Source: Berberis thunbergii (lineage: Eukaryota; Streptophyta; Magnoliopsida; Ranunculales; Berberidaceae). Taken from it: 64,000 nucleotides of DNA. Position 1 is the first letter of the stretch, and each line of letters starts with the position of its first letter. Below are positions 9,649-21,558 of the stretch, one piece after another. A program made the position numbers and the translations under genes. A model generated the notes under the pieces. That model made no database searches, was not told where the DNA came from, and saw only the letters and a list, made by a program, of their open reading frames with translations. The stretch spans positions 248,001 to 312,000 of the forward strand of contig QNQO01000542.1 in NCBI GenBank assembly GCA_003290165.1. Direction: 5' to 3'.

Positions 9649-12600
9649 ATGGCGCACGGAAGAGACGACGAAGACGTTGACGACTTCGACGAGTACGATC
9701 CCACCCCATACGGCGGAGGATATGACATCGCCCTCACTTACGGCCGACCCATTGATCCCTGTGACGAGCTCTGCTACCCCATTTCCTCTACGTCTGATGA
9801 GGTTGATTATGAGCGACCTTCGTACTCGTCTGGTGCAGAGGCATCTGCTTATGGAGAGGAAGCGCTGGAGAATGAGTACAGTAGCTATTCCAGGCCCAAG
9901 CCCAGGCCTGCAGCTTCTGGGTATGGTGGTGGTGGTGGTGGTGGTGGAGAGGAAGAAGGGTATGGTGGAAGGCCGAAGCCGCAGGCGGATTATGAGTTTC
10001 AGCCCAGTGGGGGTGGTGGTGGAAGGACCGAGTATGAGAATCCGAGTTATGAAGAGGAAGGGTCTAAGAAGCCTAGCTATGGAAGGGGATCTGGGTTTGG
10101 AGAAGAAGAGGGGTATAAGAAGCCTAGTTATGGAGGAGGATCTGGTTATGGAGAGGAAGAGGGTTACAAGAAGCCAAGTTATGGGGGTGGATCTAGCTAT
10201 AATGAGGAGGAGGAGGGGTACAAGAAGCCTAGTTATGGTGAAGAGGGATATAGCAAGCCAAGCTATGGTGAGGAAGAAGGATACAAAAAGCCTAGTTATG
10301 GTGAAGAGGGATATAGCAAGCCAAGCTATGGTGAGGAAGGGTATAGGAAGCCTGGTTATGGTGAAGAGGGGTATGTGAAGCCTAGTTATGGTGAGGAGGG
10401 GTATAGAAAGCCCAGTTATGGAGAAGAGGGGTATAGCAAGCCAAGCTATGGTGAGGAAGGCTATAGGAAACCCAGTTATGGTGAAGAAGGGTACAGCAAG
10501 CCAAGCTATGGTGAGGAAGGATATAGCAAGCCAAGTTTTGGGGGTGGGTCTAGCTATGGTGAGGAAGAAGGATACAAAAAGCCTAGTTATGGTGAAGAGG
10601 GATATAACAAGCCAAGCTATGGTGAGGAAGGATATAGCAAGCCAAGTTATGGGAGAGATGATGAGGATGAGCCTAAGAGGTATCAGGAGAGGAGCTATGG
10701 GGAAGAAGGCTATGGTGGCAAAAAGGGAGTGAGTATCTCTTTTCTCATTTATTATTTGTTTGTTTTTATAGCAATGGCATCCTTTGATTCAGTTACTTCG
10801 TATTTGTGTCGCATGTTCATTTATAGATTAGTTACACCAAAAAATACTGGTAAAAATGGACTAAAGATTGCATGTCGAACACACACTTAAGCTCTGATTA
10901 AGCACATGCAAAATTGAAACGAGGAAACGAGAAGAAGGAAGCCCCAACCTAGATTTTAAACACCCAATTCATGAAATATGAAGGAAAATGCTTCAACACC
11001 TCAATTCAATTTATGATTAGAGATCATACCCCAAAATTAGATATACTTAGGGTCAACTTATCCAATCAAAACCCAATCTGGAACTCAAGCTATATTCGAA
11101 ATTAACCAAAAAAATCCTTCCAAAGTGGGACAACCTTTGAATTCTTTGGATTCTACAAAAGTTTGGAAACCCTCCTTGCTCTGAACCGACTAAAGAAGAT
11201 GGACATCCGATGGGATAAAAAATGTGTTTATGGTCCTATATACCGTATGAGTTCAATATCGCGATTTTCATAGTTTTAACTAGGGCTGGGCAGGTCCGGA
11301 TAACAGGCCCGAACATTAAAAATCGAAAACCGACCCAAAAAATTTAAGCCCATAAATATGAGGCCCAAAATCGGACCGAGTTGACCGGTTAACCGAGGTC
11401 CTGGTTAACTGAATTTCGGGCCGATTTTAGACCGATCTCGATAGGCAAAGTCCAAATTGAAACAGGCCCCTGAATTACTGAATTTTATAAGACCCAAAGT
11501 GAAACAGGCCCCGAATTGGAAATGAAACAGGTTTTTCAAGGAATACATTAGTTGTTCAGGGCCTGCTTCATTAATCAACAGTAACTATTTAACTTGAGCC
11601 GGGCTGGTTACCCAACGAGCTTCGGAAATGGAAACCGAGGCTCGGACCAGAAACTTTGGGACGAGCTTTTAAAATCGAAACATTTATAATTAATAAAAAT
11701 TGATCCGAATTCGGTCCGGGTTTTCGGTCCTAAATTCCCACCCCTAGTTTTAACCTCGAAAACTCAAAAAATCCTCGATCAGTGTATTGTGCAACAATCA
11801 GTCGAATTTGATTTTCAAGGTTCTAAAACTAATAAAATGCTACTAGGGCTCTCTCACTACGCTCAGGTCGTACAATCTGCCCGAGCTTAACTGTTGAAGT
11901 ACCAAACATCTCAGGGGAAACAACCAAACACAGAGCCATTGGGCAGTTTATGTTATAGCTCATGCGGGTTGCGAGGCCCGAATTTGAGTGGATCCCAGTA
12001 GGTTAGAAACAATATGTTTTCAATGTGTCTTTACGCGACAGTGAGAGAATGGAGTTACGGTGCAATCACGTTTTAAAATGGCAAAAAAAAATCATGATTT
12101 TAGACCTATAGTTTAAATAGAACCCTGAATCCATTTTTTCATCTCAAAGTTTTCAAACCCTCTCATTGAATTTGAAGGACTTGAAGGTGATTTAATTTTT
12201 TGGAAGGGTTCTCGTTTGGTTTTCAAATATTAGCTGCAATTCTGCTATACAAGGTGAGTTACGTGAGTAAGACCTTAGGTAAAGTTGATTTTTGGATGTA
12301 ATTCGGAAAACATGGATTTGGTGTTTAAAATTCTGGGTTGGAGCTTTCTTCTTCATGTTTCAGTTTTGCATATTCTTAATCAGAGCTGTATTGGTATTTA
12401 GATGGTTGTTTTAGTGTAAGTTAGTGTCCGCCCATGATTGTCATGCACTTTCATGTTTATGTGTTGAAATTGTCTTTTCGGAGATTGCATGTAGTGGCTT
12501 TGTTAGATTCAGCATATGGGGATTACATGGGGGTATTTCTGGATGTTCAAGGCTGTTACTTTTGGATTTACAAGTAATGAATGGTTAGCAGAGAAGAACC

Positions 12601-14961
12601 AAGTTCAAATTGTGCATTGAAATAGGTTAAAAGCCTGTTCTAGCATGGTTTGGTTGACCACAGTAGCTTAGTCACTTTGTACAAAGCCGGTTTCCAAATA
12701 GGAAAACGAAGCTGTTGTACGAGGCAATGATTGAGTAATGCAGTGGGGAGTTCTAGGGAGTTGCTGAGGACGTGTGGGGAGAGTCAATAGGTCATGCTCC
12801 CCTTCCTTTGCTTGCATATTAGAGTGTAAATAATTAAAGTTGATTTTTGGATGTAATTCGGAAAACATGGATTTGGTGTTTAAAATTCTGGGTTGGAGCT
12901 TTCTTCTTCATGTTTCAGTTTTGCATATTCTTAATCAGAGCTGTATTGGTATTTAGATGGTTGTTTTAGTGTAAGTTAGTGTCCGCCCATGATTGTCATG
13001 CACTTTCATGTTTATGTGTTGAAATTGTCTTTTCGGAGATTGCATGTAGTGGCTTTGTTAGATTCAGCATATGGGGATTACATGGGGGTATTTCTGGATG
13101 TTCAAGGCTGTTACTTTTGGATTTACAAGTAATGAATGGTTAGCAGAGAAGAACCAAGTTCAAATTGTGCATTGAAATAGGTTAAAAGCCTGTTCTAGCA
13201 TGGTTTGGTTGACCACAGTAGCTTAGTCACTTTGTACAAAGCCGGTTTCCAAATAGGAAAACGAAGCTGTTGTACGAGGCAATGATTGAGTAATGCAGTG
13301 GGGAGTTCTAGGGAGTTGCTGAGGACGTGTGGGGAGAGTCAATAGGTCATGCTCCCCTTCCTTTGCTTGCATATTAGAGTGTAAATAATTAAACTTGTTG
13401 GTAACACGTGCCTAGTCTGATTATGCATCGCCTAGTCTGATTATGCATCTTTTAGATGACACCCCATTTGAAATACTTTCTGTCAAACTAGGATGTGTTT
13501 ATCCCTAAAATCACGTTCATATGGAGAGTACAAAGGGTGGAAGATGAAAAATGCAAAAATAAATAAATAAAATGTTTTTTAATAGAACCCCAGCGATTTG
13601 ATAGAGGCTGATATGAGTCGACGTCTCATGAATTACAAGGTTAGAAGCGATAAAACACGAATTGCAATATGAATAACTATGTTTGCTTAGACTTAGTATT
13701 TTATAAGATTGCTTAATGATATCAGTCTTAAGATACATAAGACACTGGACGAAATAGGAATAGAAGCTTAATGATTTTGTCCTTCAAATCTCATAACCTT
13801 CAGGAATCTCTGTCTAGACACGAGAACAAAAATACTGCCTAGGACAACCAGTTTGTGGGGTTCTTACCATATTTCTTTTTTATCGTGTATAAATTGTGTT
13901 GTATTGATTGTCTGTTCCTAATGATTATACTTGTTTACTGTAGAGGGTTATAATATATATATATATGGATTTGACATTTGGGAGTTGAAAGCTATGCAAG
14001 CTGAAAATTGAAATGAACGTGTACTCCATGTTTTAACTGAAGTCTCACCCATAATCACCTTTGCAGATTTTTAGTGACCCTAGTATGGTAGGATTACAAG
14101 TGTTTTTGGTACCCTTGCATAGATCTAAGATTGTGCCTGATTTGATAAATTGAAAAATCTAATTTTGATAAGCTATTGATGGTCATGCGCTATTATTTTG
14201 AGAAGCTATTGATGGTCATGCGCTATTATTTTTATGACATGATCGATAAGCTAACCTATAGCTTAGTCTGCACCTCTCATGGCAAAGATCACCAGTGAGA
14301 AAAACGAAATAAAGTTCCAAATCATCGCTCAATGATGACCTGGTTTCATCGTGATTTTGGATTAGTTGTCATAAATTTATCCTTGTTGATCTCAGTTTTG
14401 CCTAGGCTGCTTGGGGGAGTCTAGTGAAGTTACAATAATCACACGTGAAAGATGTAGGGCATAAAACGGTATGGGTAAAATCTGACAACTGACTGAATCC
14501 GGATATGGGATGAAATTTTAAGATCGGGAGGATCCAGCCTTCGGTTCTGTACGTAGAAATATGGATCTGGATACATTTTTTATGTATCCGGATTGTAGCG
14601 GACCCATTTTAGGCCCCTGAAAATGGGTTTTTTAATCTGTGGAGAGAAAAGCATGATAAGAAAGCAAACTTCAGATCTTCAAAAACAACTTGACCATCCC
14701 TCTGCGTTGATTGTCAATAGCCTCTTGGTCTTTCTTTTCCTTGTGGACTGTCATGTTGAAGACTTATTTTTCTAGGATGTTTCCTTCCATGGTTGTTTTG
14801 GTTTCAGTTGCACCATTTAATTTAGTTGTTGCACTCTCCCATGCTCTGCGGTTCTCATATTGACTCATTTTACCTCAACTTGGCAGGATGACGACTTTGA
14901 TGATGAGGAAAAGAAGCAGCGCCATCACCACCGCCACCATCGCAAGCACTCTGATGAATAG
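9649..14961 (+). CDS. PLDrp1-like (At5g39570-like) Tyr/Gly/Glu-rich repeat protein, two exons
   Basis: Coding exons are 9649-10728 (360 codons) and 14887-14961 (24 codons and stop), joined in phase 0 by a GT-AG intron (GGA|GTGAGT ... GGCAG|GATGAC). The product is 384 residues. The N-terminus (DVDDFDEYDPTPYGGGYDI, then YGRP, then a Cys pair in DELCYP) and the SSYSRPKPRP stretch match the plant family of At5g39570, described as a phospholipase D-regulated protein. The middle, from about residue 130 to 340, is about 20 copies of a KPSYGEEGY-type unit. The C-terminus is acidic and then His/Lys/Arg rich (HHHRHHRKHSDE). The protein is expected to be disordered; its biochemical role is not settled. 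The repeat number probably varies between alleles. A reading frame running past the donor to 10890 is intron read-through. Confidence 0.85.
10038..10680 (+). repeat. Coding minisatellite in exon 1 (KPSYGEEGY units)
   Basis: Thirty-base units encoding ten residues (consensus of the type AAGCCTAGYTATGGTGAAGA plus GGGRTAY) repeat in frame about 20 times, with occasional Gly-Gly-Ser insertions. Long ORFs in another + frame, rich in Met, Val, Arg and Lys, are shadows of the same repeat. Confidence 0.85.
11281..11746. mobile_element. hAT-type MITE in the PLDrp1-like intron, 466 bp
   Basis: The ends are TAGGGCTGGG... and ...CCCACCCCTA, flanked by a perfect 8 bp duplication GTTTTAAC (11273-11280 and 11747-11754), the target length of hAT elements. 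Subterminal sequence is rich in GGCCCGAA, AACCGA and CGGTCC words. There is no coding capacity. Confidence 0.85.
12281..13390 (+). repeat. Perfect 555 bp tandem duplication in the PLDrp1-like intron
   Basis: 12281-12835 and 12836-13390 read identically by eye over their whole length. Each begins AAAGTTGATTTTTGGATG and ends GAGTGTAAATAATT. The first copy joins the second directly. Identity this high means a very recent event or an assembly artefact. Confidence 0.9.
13405..14240 (+). repeat. Small tandem duplications in the intron
   Basis: CCTAGTCTGATTATGCATC occurs twice back to back near 13410-13449. AAGCTATTGATGGTCATGCG with its flank occurs twice near 14168-14231. Both are slippage-type duplications of 20-35 bases inside the same intron as the 555 bp duplication. 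Confidence 0.8.
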
Positions 14962-15683
14962 TGAAATTCATCTAATCCCAATCACATTGGGTTAATGTTC
15001 TCCTTATGATTATCTACTAAATAAATGAGGAGACATGATTTGTGTTTGAGTTTTATTTGTGTGTTTTGAGAGACCTGTTTAAACTGGTTCCTGATGATGT
15101 GTACTATTTTAATGCATCGTAAGCGATGTGGAAAACTTTAAACTTGCATTCTAGAAGCTATGGCTTTCTATGATGTGCCAGTTCATGGTGGTGAAATTCA
15201 GAATGAAGTATTGGTTTTATCTTTTCAGCATCCATTTGTGAGTGAGCAAAATAGTGAAAACATAGTGATAGTGAAAGAAAGGAGAGAAATGGGAGGAGTG
15301 AGTGCAGAGGTTGAGAACTTGCACCAGATATATACCAAAATCATGAAAAAATATAACCCTTCTAGAGGGGCTAAGAAATATTTCTCATTGAAAAACTCAA
15401 GCTATTGGGTGATGAAAACTTCTCACTAGCAACCTCATCTCCACTATTTTTATGCTTTACATGAAAAAAATATCAAACACACCCTTAAGAAATTAAATGA
15501 CTTCATTTTTTCCTTATTCCTTTAAGCAATTCATGTCATTCACTTGTGCAGATATAAGGATCTTATTTTCAAACCTCTTAGAAGCTTATTTTCCTCTGAA
15601 ATATGCAAGCAAACCAACTGATAGCAGTGCTTAAATGTGTTTGACAACAGGAGAGATACGATATTGCAATTAAGAAATAAGAA
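14962..15683 (+). other. 3' UTR of the PLDrp1-like gene and following spacer
   Basis: An AATAAA signal at 15020-15025, about 60 bases after the stop codon, is a plausible polyadenylation signal. An 89-codon frame at 15160-15429 has no recognisable family, no signal peptide and no splice context; I do not call it a gene. Confidence 0.5.
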
Positions 15684-16310
15684 TTTTTTTTTTTTTTTGT
15701 CAAACACGAAAATGTTTATTAATGAAAGAAAAGGAAACAAAAAACAAAGAGAAACATTCATATATCAAGGAATGCTAAGATACCATGAAAGTGTCAAAAC
15801 CCAAATCCCTAAACAAATTATAAGCCGAATCCATCCTCCACAGCAATTCTCTAATCTCGATAAAGATAGAGTGCTTTGATCTGTTGAGTCCTTCAAAGAC
15901 CCTTTTTATTTCTTTCTTTCCACACACCACATGAGAACGTGAGAGACCCTACGCCATAACCATTCCCCCCGACAGGAAGAATTAGCTTGAGACTACCAAC
16001 TTAGCCAATCTAAAATGTAGTCTTGAAACATCAAACTCAAACCAAATTCTGTCAGGAAACTGCTCTAAATGGATTTGGAGAAACTGCAGTGAAGCATCAA
16101 ATGGTCCAGCATCTCGTCAATTTCATTGCAAAACACACAAAGACTCCCTGTGTGGATTCATCTTTTCCTTAACCTATCTTTAGTCAAGATCTTCTCATGC
16201 ATTACTGACCAACTAAAGAAATTAATCCAAGGAAAAAAAAATTTCACCCATATCAGATTTTTGTGAGAGGAAATGAAGGGGTTAGAGTGGGTCTCGTAAT
16301 GAGATGCAAT
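15684..16310 (-). mobile_element. 5'-truncated L1-type LINE tail (copy A)
   Basis: A T-run at 15684-15698 (the poly-A tail on the - strand) begins the fragment. Near 16140-16085 the - strand reads CVFCNEIDEMLDHLMLHC, the Cys/His pattern of the zinc-binding (zf-RVT) domain found at the end of plant LINE ORF2. No continuous frame remains. The upstream (right) edge is placed at the A-run near 16315 and is approximate. Confidence 0.65.
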
Positions 16311-16371
16311 GTCCAAAAAAAAAAAAAAAAAAAAAAACCAACTTTGACTAGAATCAGTACTACCTTATATC

Positions 16372-16680
16372 AAGGTCTTCTGATTTATGGACTGCTTCTT
16401 GGGCAGCTTTTATACAAGTATTAATCATGCCAAGATGAGACCAGAATCATCTCTGCATAAATAGGTGGGATTAGTTTTAAAATTCAAAATCAAATTAAAC
16501 GGGTAATATACATGGCAGTGGCCTGGAGGAACTGAAGCTAATTTTTAGAATCAGTACATATTAAAACTCACCAGAATATCTCCAGCAAGAATAGTTCCCA
16601 TCTCCATTGATTGACCCATCTCAACTTCCAACTGTTTCACCATGTACTCCTTTGCCTGGCCAAATTCCTTTTTGGTAGCT
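16372..16680 (-). pseudogene. Possible two-exon remnant of an unrecognised gene
   Basis: On the - strand, 16680-16572 is open and reads [19 protein letters not shown], then [13 protein letters not shown], ending at a GT donor (CTG|GTGAGT). About 115 bases later an AG acceptor (ATGCAG|AGATGA at 16453/16452) would add one Arg codon and a stop. Another frame of the second segment (CIKAAQEAVHKSEDLDIR) also looks protein-like. I do not recognise the family. It lies between two LINE tails and may be the end of an old gene cut by insertions, or chance. Confidence 0.3.
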
Positions 16681-17050
16681 CCGTAAGTTCACAGAAAGAT
16701 AAATTGTGAAGCATCCAGAATTTATATGAAAACTTAAGCTGTACCCTTTACAGTGCAAGGTTCGTCTTGTTGTCAACAAGCAATATACAGGCAAGCGCCA
16801 AAATTGCATCCTAATTTCTTCCTCTAATGGATTCTAATCTTCCACCTTCTTATAGTTATAGATCTCATTGGCTCGATACTTCAATAAAAATTAGACATCA
16901 TTCGTATAGAAGTTGAGTTCATGAAATACTGAGCAAAACAAATACACAATGACGCGGCAGTAACAAAATGTTGATCAACAGCAGTCGAGCACACAAGCCA
17001 AAAGGAAAACAAGTCATGGAGAAAAATGAGGAAACAGGAAACGTAGCATT

Positions 17051-17770
17051 TTTTTTATATCGGTAAAATGAATTCATTTACAAATGAAAACAAGCATACA
17101 AGCTAGCCTACCACACAATAACAAGAAACTGAAAAATACAACAGAAACAGACGATTCCTAACACATTTACAAGAACAGAAATGTCTTCCAATTGACAATG
17201 AATTCCTCGAAATAGACCATTCTAGAGAGTTTGCACCAGCAGCAGAGGAAGCTTTTGATATCCCATACAACTCGATCCCCCCTCATGAGATATCCCCTCA
17301 AAGTTCTATCGCGTTCAAACCAAATACTCCATAAAATAGCATTAGGGATAAGGTTCCAAAGAATCTTCCCTTTAGAAGTAATAGATTCAATTCTCCAAGA
17401 GAAAAATAGCCTCTCACCTTAGATGGCATTCACTCAATGCACCCCTATTAAAAAAGGAAGACCACACCTATAGGTAAGACCGTAATAGGACAGTGGATGA
17501 ACAAGTGATCAGCAGAGTCCCAACTGGGGTGGCATAAGGGACAATCATTCACTCCAATTCTCTCTTTTCCTTAGATTGTCTTGAGTTCCGATCTTATTGA
17601 GAATCAAATACCACACAAAGAAAGCCACACTGAAGACGCATGAGCTCCCCATACAGATTTAAAAACATATCCAAGGATAAGAGGTTAACAATGTGGGATC
17701 TTCTCTCTGATACCAATGACAAGGTCTAGATAGTGTAAGATTTTACTAACTTTTCTAATTTGCTTCTAAT
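17051..17770 (-). mobile_element. 5'-truncated L1-type LINE tail (copy B)
   Basis: A T-run at 17051-17058 marks the 3' end. Around 17550-17490 the - strand encodes GVNDCPLCHPSWDSADHLF followed by IHCP, a clear zf-RVT-type Cys-Cys-His-Cys pattern of plant LINEs. The frame is broken elsewhere. The 5' edge near 17770 is inferred from the start of the next copy. Confidence 0.65.
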
Positions 17771-17820
17771 CCAAATATGAGAATCATTAGCTGCAAGAGA
17801 TTAATTAAGTTGGATCTTCA

Positions 17821-19070
17821 TTTTTTTTTATCAATAAAACAAGGTGTTGTATTGATATATTTAAGAAGATGGTCATGTGCATCATGGCAATACTATACAA
17901 TCCTAATTAAACATACAAAAAGAAAATGTGATGTCTCTAAATTTCTCCCAATTAGAGGCCCACAACCAAAGAGTGATTTTGACGTCTATCCACAGATTGG
18001 CAACTTCCTTTTTGACCTCCTTAAAGATTATGTTATTTCTTTCCCTCCAAGCATGAAGTAGCCTCTCCCAAGCCCATTTTCCAAACAGAGTTAGATTGGA
18101 AGGATGCCGATTAGTGGAATGCCACAACTCTGCCCATTCAAGGAAAGAAATAGAGAAGGAAGCTTGAACATGAAAATCATTCCCCAAAGCTGCCTCAAGA
18201 CTTGGCAAGAAATAAACAAGTGACCAATAGATTCGTCATGACTAGGGAGATGCAAGCCCCTTCTATAAATATTATCAACAGTGAGAACACTTTTACGAAG
18301 AATGGTCTATATTAGAAAGGTAGCAGTACTTCATTCAGCTGAAAGAGATTTTTACATTTTTTCTATACAACACAAAATATTTCACAAAATATTTCTTAAA
18401 ATTAGGGGACCGAAATTAACACAAAAAATGAAATCACAATCCTTGACAGCCACGTCATCCTCCAAATCCAGGGAGATGCCTTCAGTGAGATTCAACAGAG
18501 TAGCCCTTTCAAAAAAAACAAAGTAGCCATTTGAGAAATTTCCCAATCATTAAGGTTCCTTCTGAGTTAGAGATTCAACCATTAGAGGAATTATCCCAGT
18601 AGTCACAAACTTTCTTTGGTTTGTTAGATGCTACATTATAAATAGCAGGGCAAATAGATTTCAAGTCCTCTCTCCAATCCAATTATGATCCTAGAAGTTA
18701 ACCCTAGTGGATGTGAACTTCAAAAGAAATGTGAGCTTGAACCATCTTCTTCAACAGCATGATCCCTTTCCACAATGAGCACCCCAAAAGAGGAAGCTGC
18801 GTACTTAGTAAACCAGTCAACTGAAAAGCACAAATTTTCTCTGCAATGATTTGTCTCTAGAATGCTTCATTGAGTTCCAAACCTCCAAATCCACTTCATC
18901 TGGAGAGCATTGTACAATCTATGATCCTCTTAAGGCCCATCCCTCCTTTAGATTTAGGTTGGCACGCCTTCTAATTCAAGAAGTGGATCTTCTTAGAAAT
19001 ACGAGAAGAACCACGAAGGAAGCTTCTAATGCATTTTTCAATGTCGTTGGCCACTGAAGCAGGGATGACA
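17821..19070 (-). mobile_element. 5'-truncated L1-type LINE tail (copy C)
   Basis: It begins with a T-run at 17821-17829. The open stretch 18208-17903 encodes KWAWERLLHAWRERNNIIF, the W..R.NNIIF pattern near the end of plant LINE ORF2. Upstream, 18250-18195 has a zf-RVT-like HDESIGHLFISC. Near 18960-18890 QPKSKGGMGLKRI resembles the K..GG.G.R motif that follows the reverse transcriptase domain. Frames are shifted between these parts, so the copy is dead. Confidence 0.7.
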
Positions 19071-21558
19071 AACAAAGTCGTCTAACTCCCAGTCGCTCTC
19101 ATTTCTCCTAAATCCTAAATTCCACTCTACGCCGAGTGTGATATGACATCCATAATAAGATAATGTTTATGGCAAAAAAGTGCATTATAGAACAGGATAC
19201 ACCTCACGTAAAGTAGTATTCTCACACCACATAGCTTCTCAAGAGTCAAAACAAGATCCTATTCTCCGCTCCCAACTTAAGTCTAACTTTATTAAACTCA
19301 CTACACCTGATAATACTTTTCCGCAACCCACATCCGTGAGGAGTAATTACTTAAACACTCTCCCACCCTTACACCAATTATTAACAAGAACCACCTCTTC
19401 CAAAGGCTAACCTTTATCTACTATTTGAAACCAAAAAGACTGAAACTGCCAGTGGCATCACCACCACCTACACCTCGATAGAGGTACGCCCCCATGCCAA
19501 AGAAAGTAACATGGGTCAACAATGCTGGTATGAGCAAACCCAATACAAACAAAAGTAATATTATATATAAGATGTCATATCTCATTCGTTAGTTGTACCC
19601 AGGTTAATCTATCATTTATGGTACTTAGTATATCCCATGGAAATCATTAGAATCTATGTTAAATAAGAAATTCTCTATCAAAAGTATGTCATGAGAGGCT
19701 CCATTAGAAACTCAATATATTACCTCATTTGTATATCTCGAGGTAAGCCATGTACCTACATAAACCGTTAATGGGCTTACCTCTCTGTTGAAAAGTAATA
19801 AAAAAATAAAGTAATTATTACAAGTTAGTGACATAAAATGCAATATGAGTCTATCATATATTTTCCCATAATCTCACCTTAGACCGTTGTGTCAAACATG
19901 TCTCACCCGAACATGCCTTCGTACGCACATCGATTCCACTCCAGGCATGTATGTTCCCAAGAGGGTGCCACTTCTAGGACATGCATGTTGCCACGAAAGA
20001 CCAACTGTGCAACCCAAATCATGTCATAGTGCGCATCGGAGAAACCTTCAAACCTAATAAAAGTTCAAACATCTTCAAGGCCGAGGCATGATCAACATCG
20101 ACTGATGTGGGGAATCAAGCACGTTCTCAAAGCCAAGGTTTCGCGTAGTTCCTAGTATTGAACGGGTGAACATGAGAATAAGAGCATACATATCCATATT
20201 GCCAGAGTTATGAGAAAATATATAAAATTATACAAGTTAAATATTTCATAAGTCTACAAATACAATATATGCAATAATGATAAAAACTTTAAGAAGTGTC
20301 ATATCATCGCACATGCCATCATGTCCCCATTGGCCAATCATTATTGTCGGCTTCACTAACATTACATTGGATACATTCATGATCAAAGTAATACATCTCA
20401 TCTCATTGTAACCATCATTTAAAAAATAATCAGCTCAGGAACATCATTATATGATATCCACAATATACAATTCATAACTAGTTTATAATTATCATTGCTT
20501 TATCCGCACTAAAATTTATCAAATGTTAAAGGTTGACCAACCTAAGCACCAAATCCTCAACCAAAAAAGGCCTCCACAATTAATCCACATCAGCTCCTAA
20601 TTGAGTTTCGAATCACAACACAAACAACCTAAAAACCCAAACAAGCAATACCGAAATGAACAAGTTGTCCTAACCTATCAGCTTGACAAGTCGTCACTCA
20701 AATGTACACAACTCTCACACTGGAATACCAAAATTGAAAACCGTTTAGAGCTATAGAAAGTAGACACAAAGAGGTCTGCAACCATATAAGGCACGTTCCC
20801 TGGTAATTTCTAAAATAATCTAGATTTTTTGACAAAGTCAGTTCATTTGCAGGTTGTCGATAGATTGACACCCTAAGACTATTCGGACCATAACTTCCGC
20901 TATAAAACCCTCCTAAGTTTTTTTTTTTTTTTTTTTTGGTGAGCTGAGTTGTTGTTATGCAATTTTGGTATGAGGGTTTTGAATTTTGATTTGTTGGTGT
21001 GAAGGGTTCACGAAACAAGTGTGAGCGAGTGAAGAAAAAGAAGGAAGAGACGAGAGAGGAAGTTGCAAGGAGAGGGGAAGAGAATTGTGAATTCTGTCTT
21101 CTTTCCCTCAACTAGCTGGCTTAAATAACACTAGCTGAAAGTTTGATTAAAATATAGGACAAATATTATTTGTCACGTGCCTTTCTCTGAGTTTTTTTAG
21201 GCCATTGCCTAAATTTATTAAAGGAAACAATGATATAATGGTTTTGTAACACCGAACTAATCAACAAAGACATGCCCCGGTAGTAATTTAGACTCAAAAT
21301 TATGGTTATTGAAAAGCAAAAGCAAAAGATGAGGGGAGCTATCATCCTCCATCCCATAAACATCACTGAAGCGACTTGACTTCTATACGAGGCTTCAGGA
21401 TCATAAGCATAGCTAATTTGAAACGTATAAACGGAGTCCACAATGATAAATCTCCTCCCTACCAGAGTTTGACAAACTCCACACCACTCTTTCGTGCCAT
21501 TTCAATCTCCCACTGACTTGTAAAAGCAAAATAAGAGCAAGTTTAACTTCAATCGTAC
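19071..21558. other. Unassigned DNA, probably LTR-retrotransposon debris
   Basis: No gene is recognised. The sequence is moderately A+T rich. An ORF at 21111-20698 on the - strand and another at 21441-21166 lack any family resemblance. Sequence from about 19560 to 21120 has the look of a solo LTR or retrotransposon leader (long non-coding, a T-run at 20918-20939), but no matching ends or primer site were found. Confidence 0.35.

Noticed and set aside
9677..10732. Met/Val/Arg/Lys-rich ORFs in a second + frame (9677-10378 and 10388-10732)
   Set aside because: Shadow frames of the KPSYGEEGY coding repeat.
10729..10890. Continuation of the PLDrp1-like exon 1 frame to a stop at 10890
   Set aside because: A GT donor at 10729 and a phase-matched exon at 14887 encoding the expected acidic/His-rich end give a better model; an intron-retained form remains possible.
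15160..15429. 89-codon + strand ORF after the PLDrp1-like gene
   Set aside because: No recognisable domain, no splice or promoter context; could be chance.
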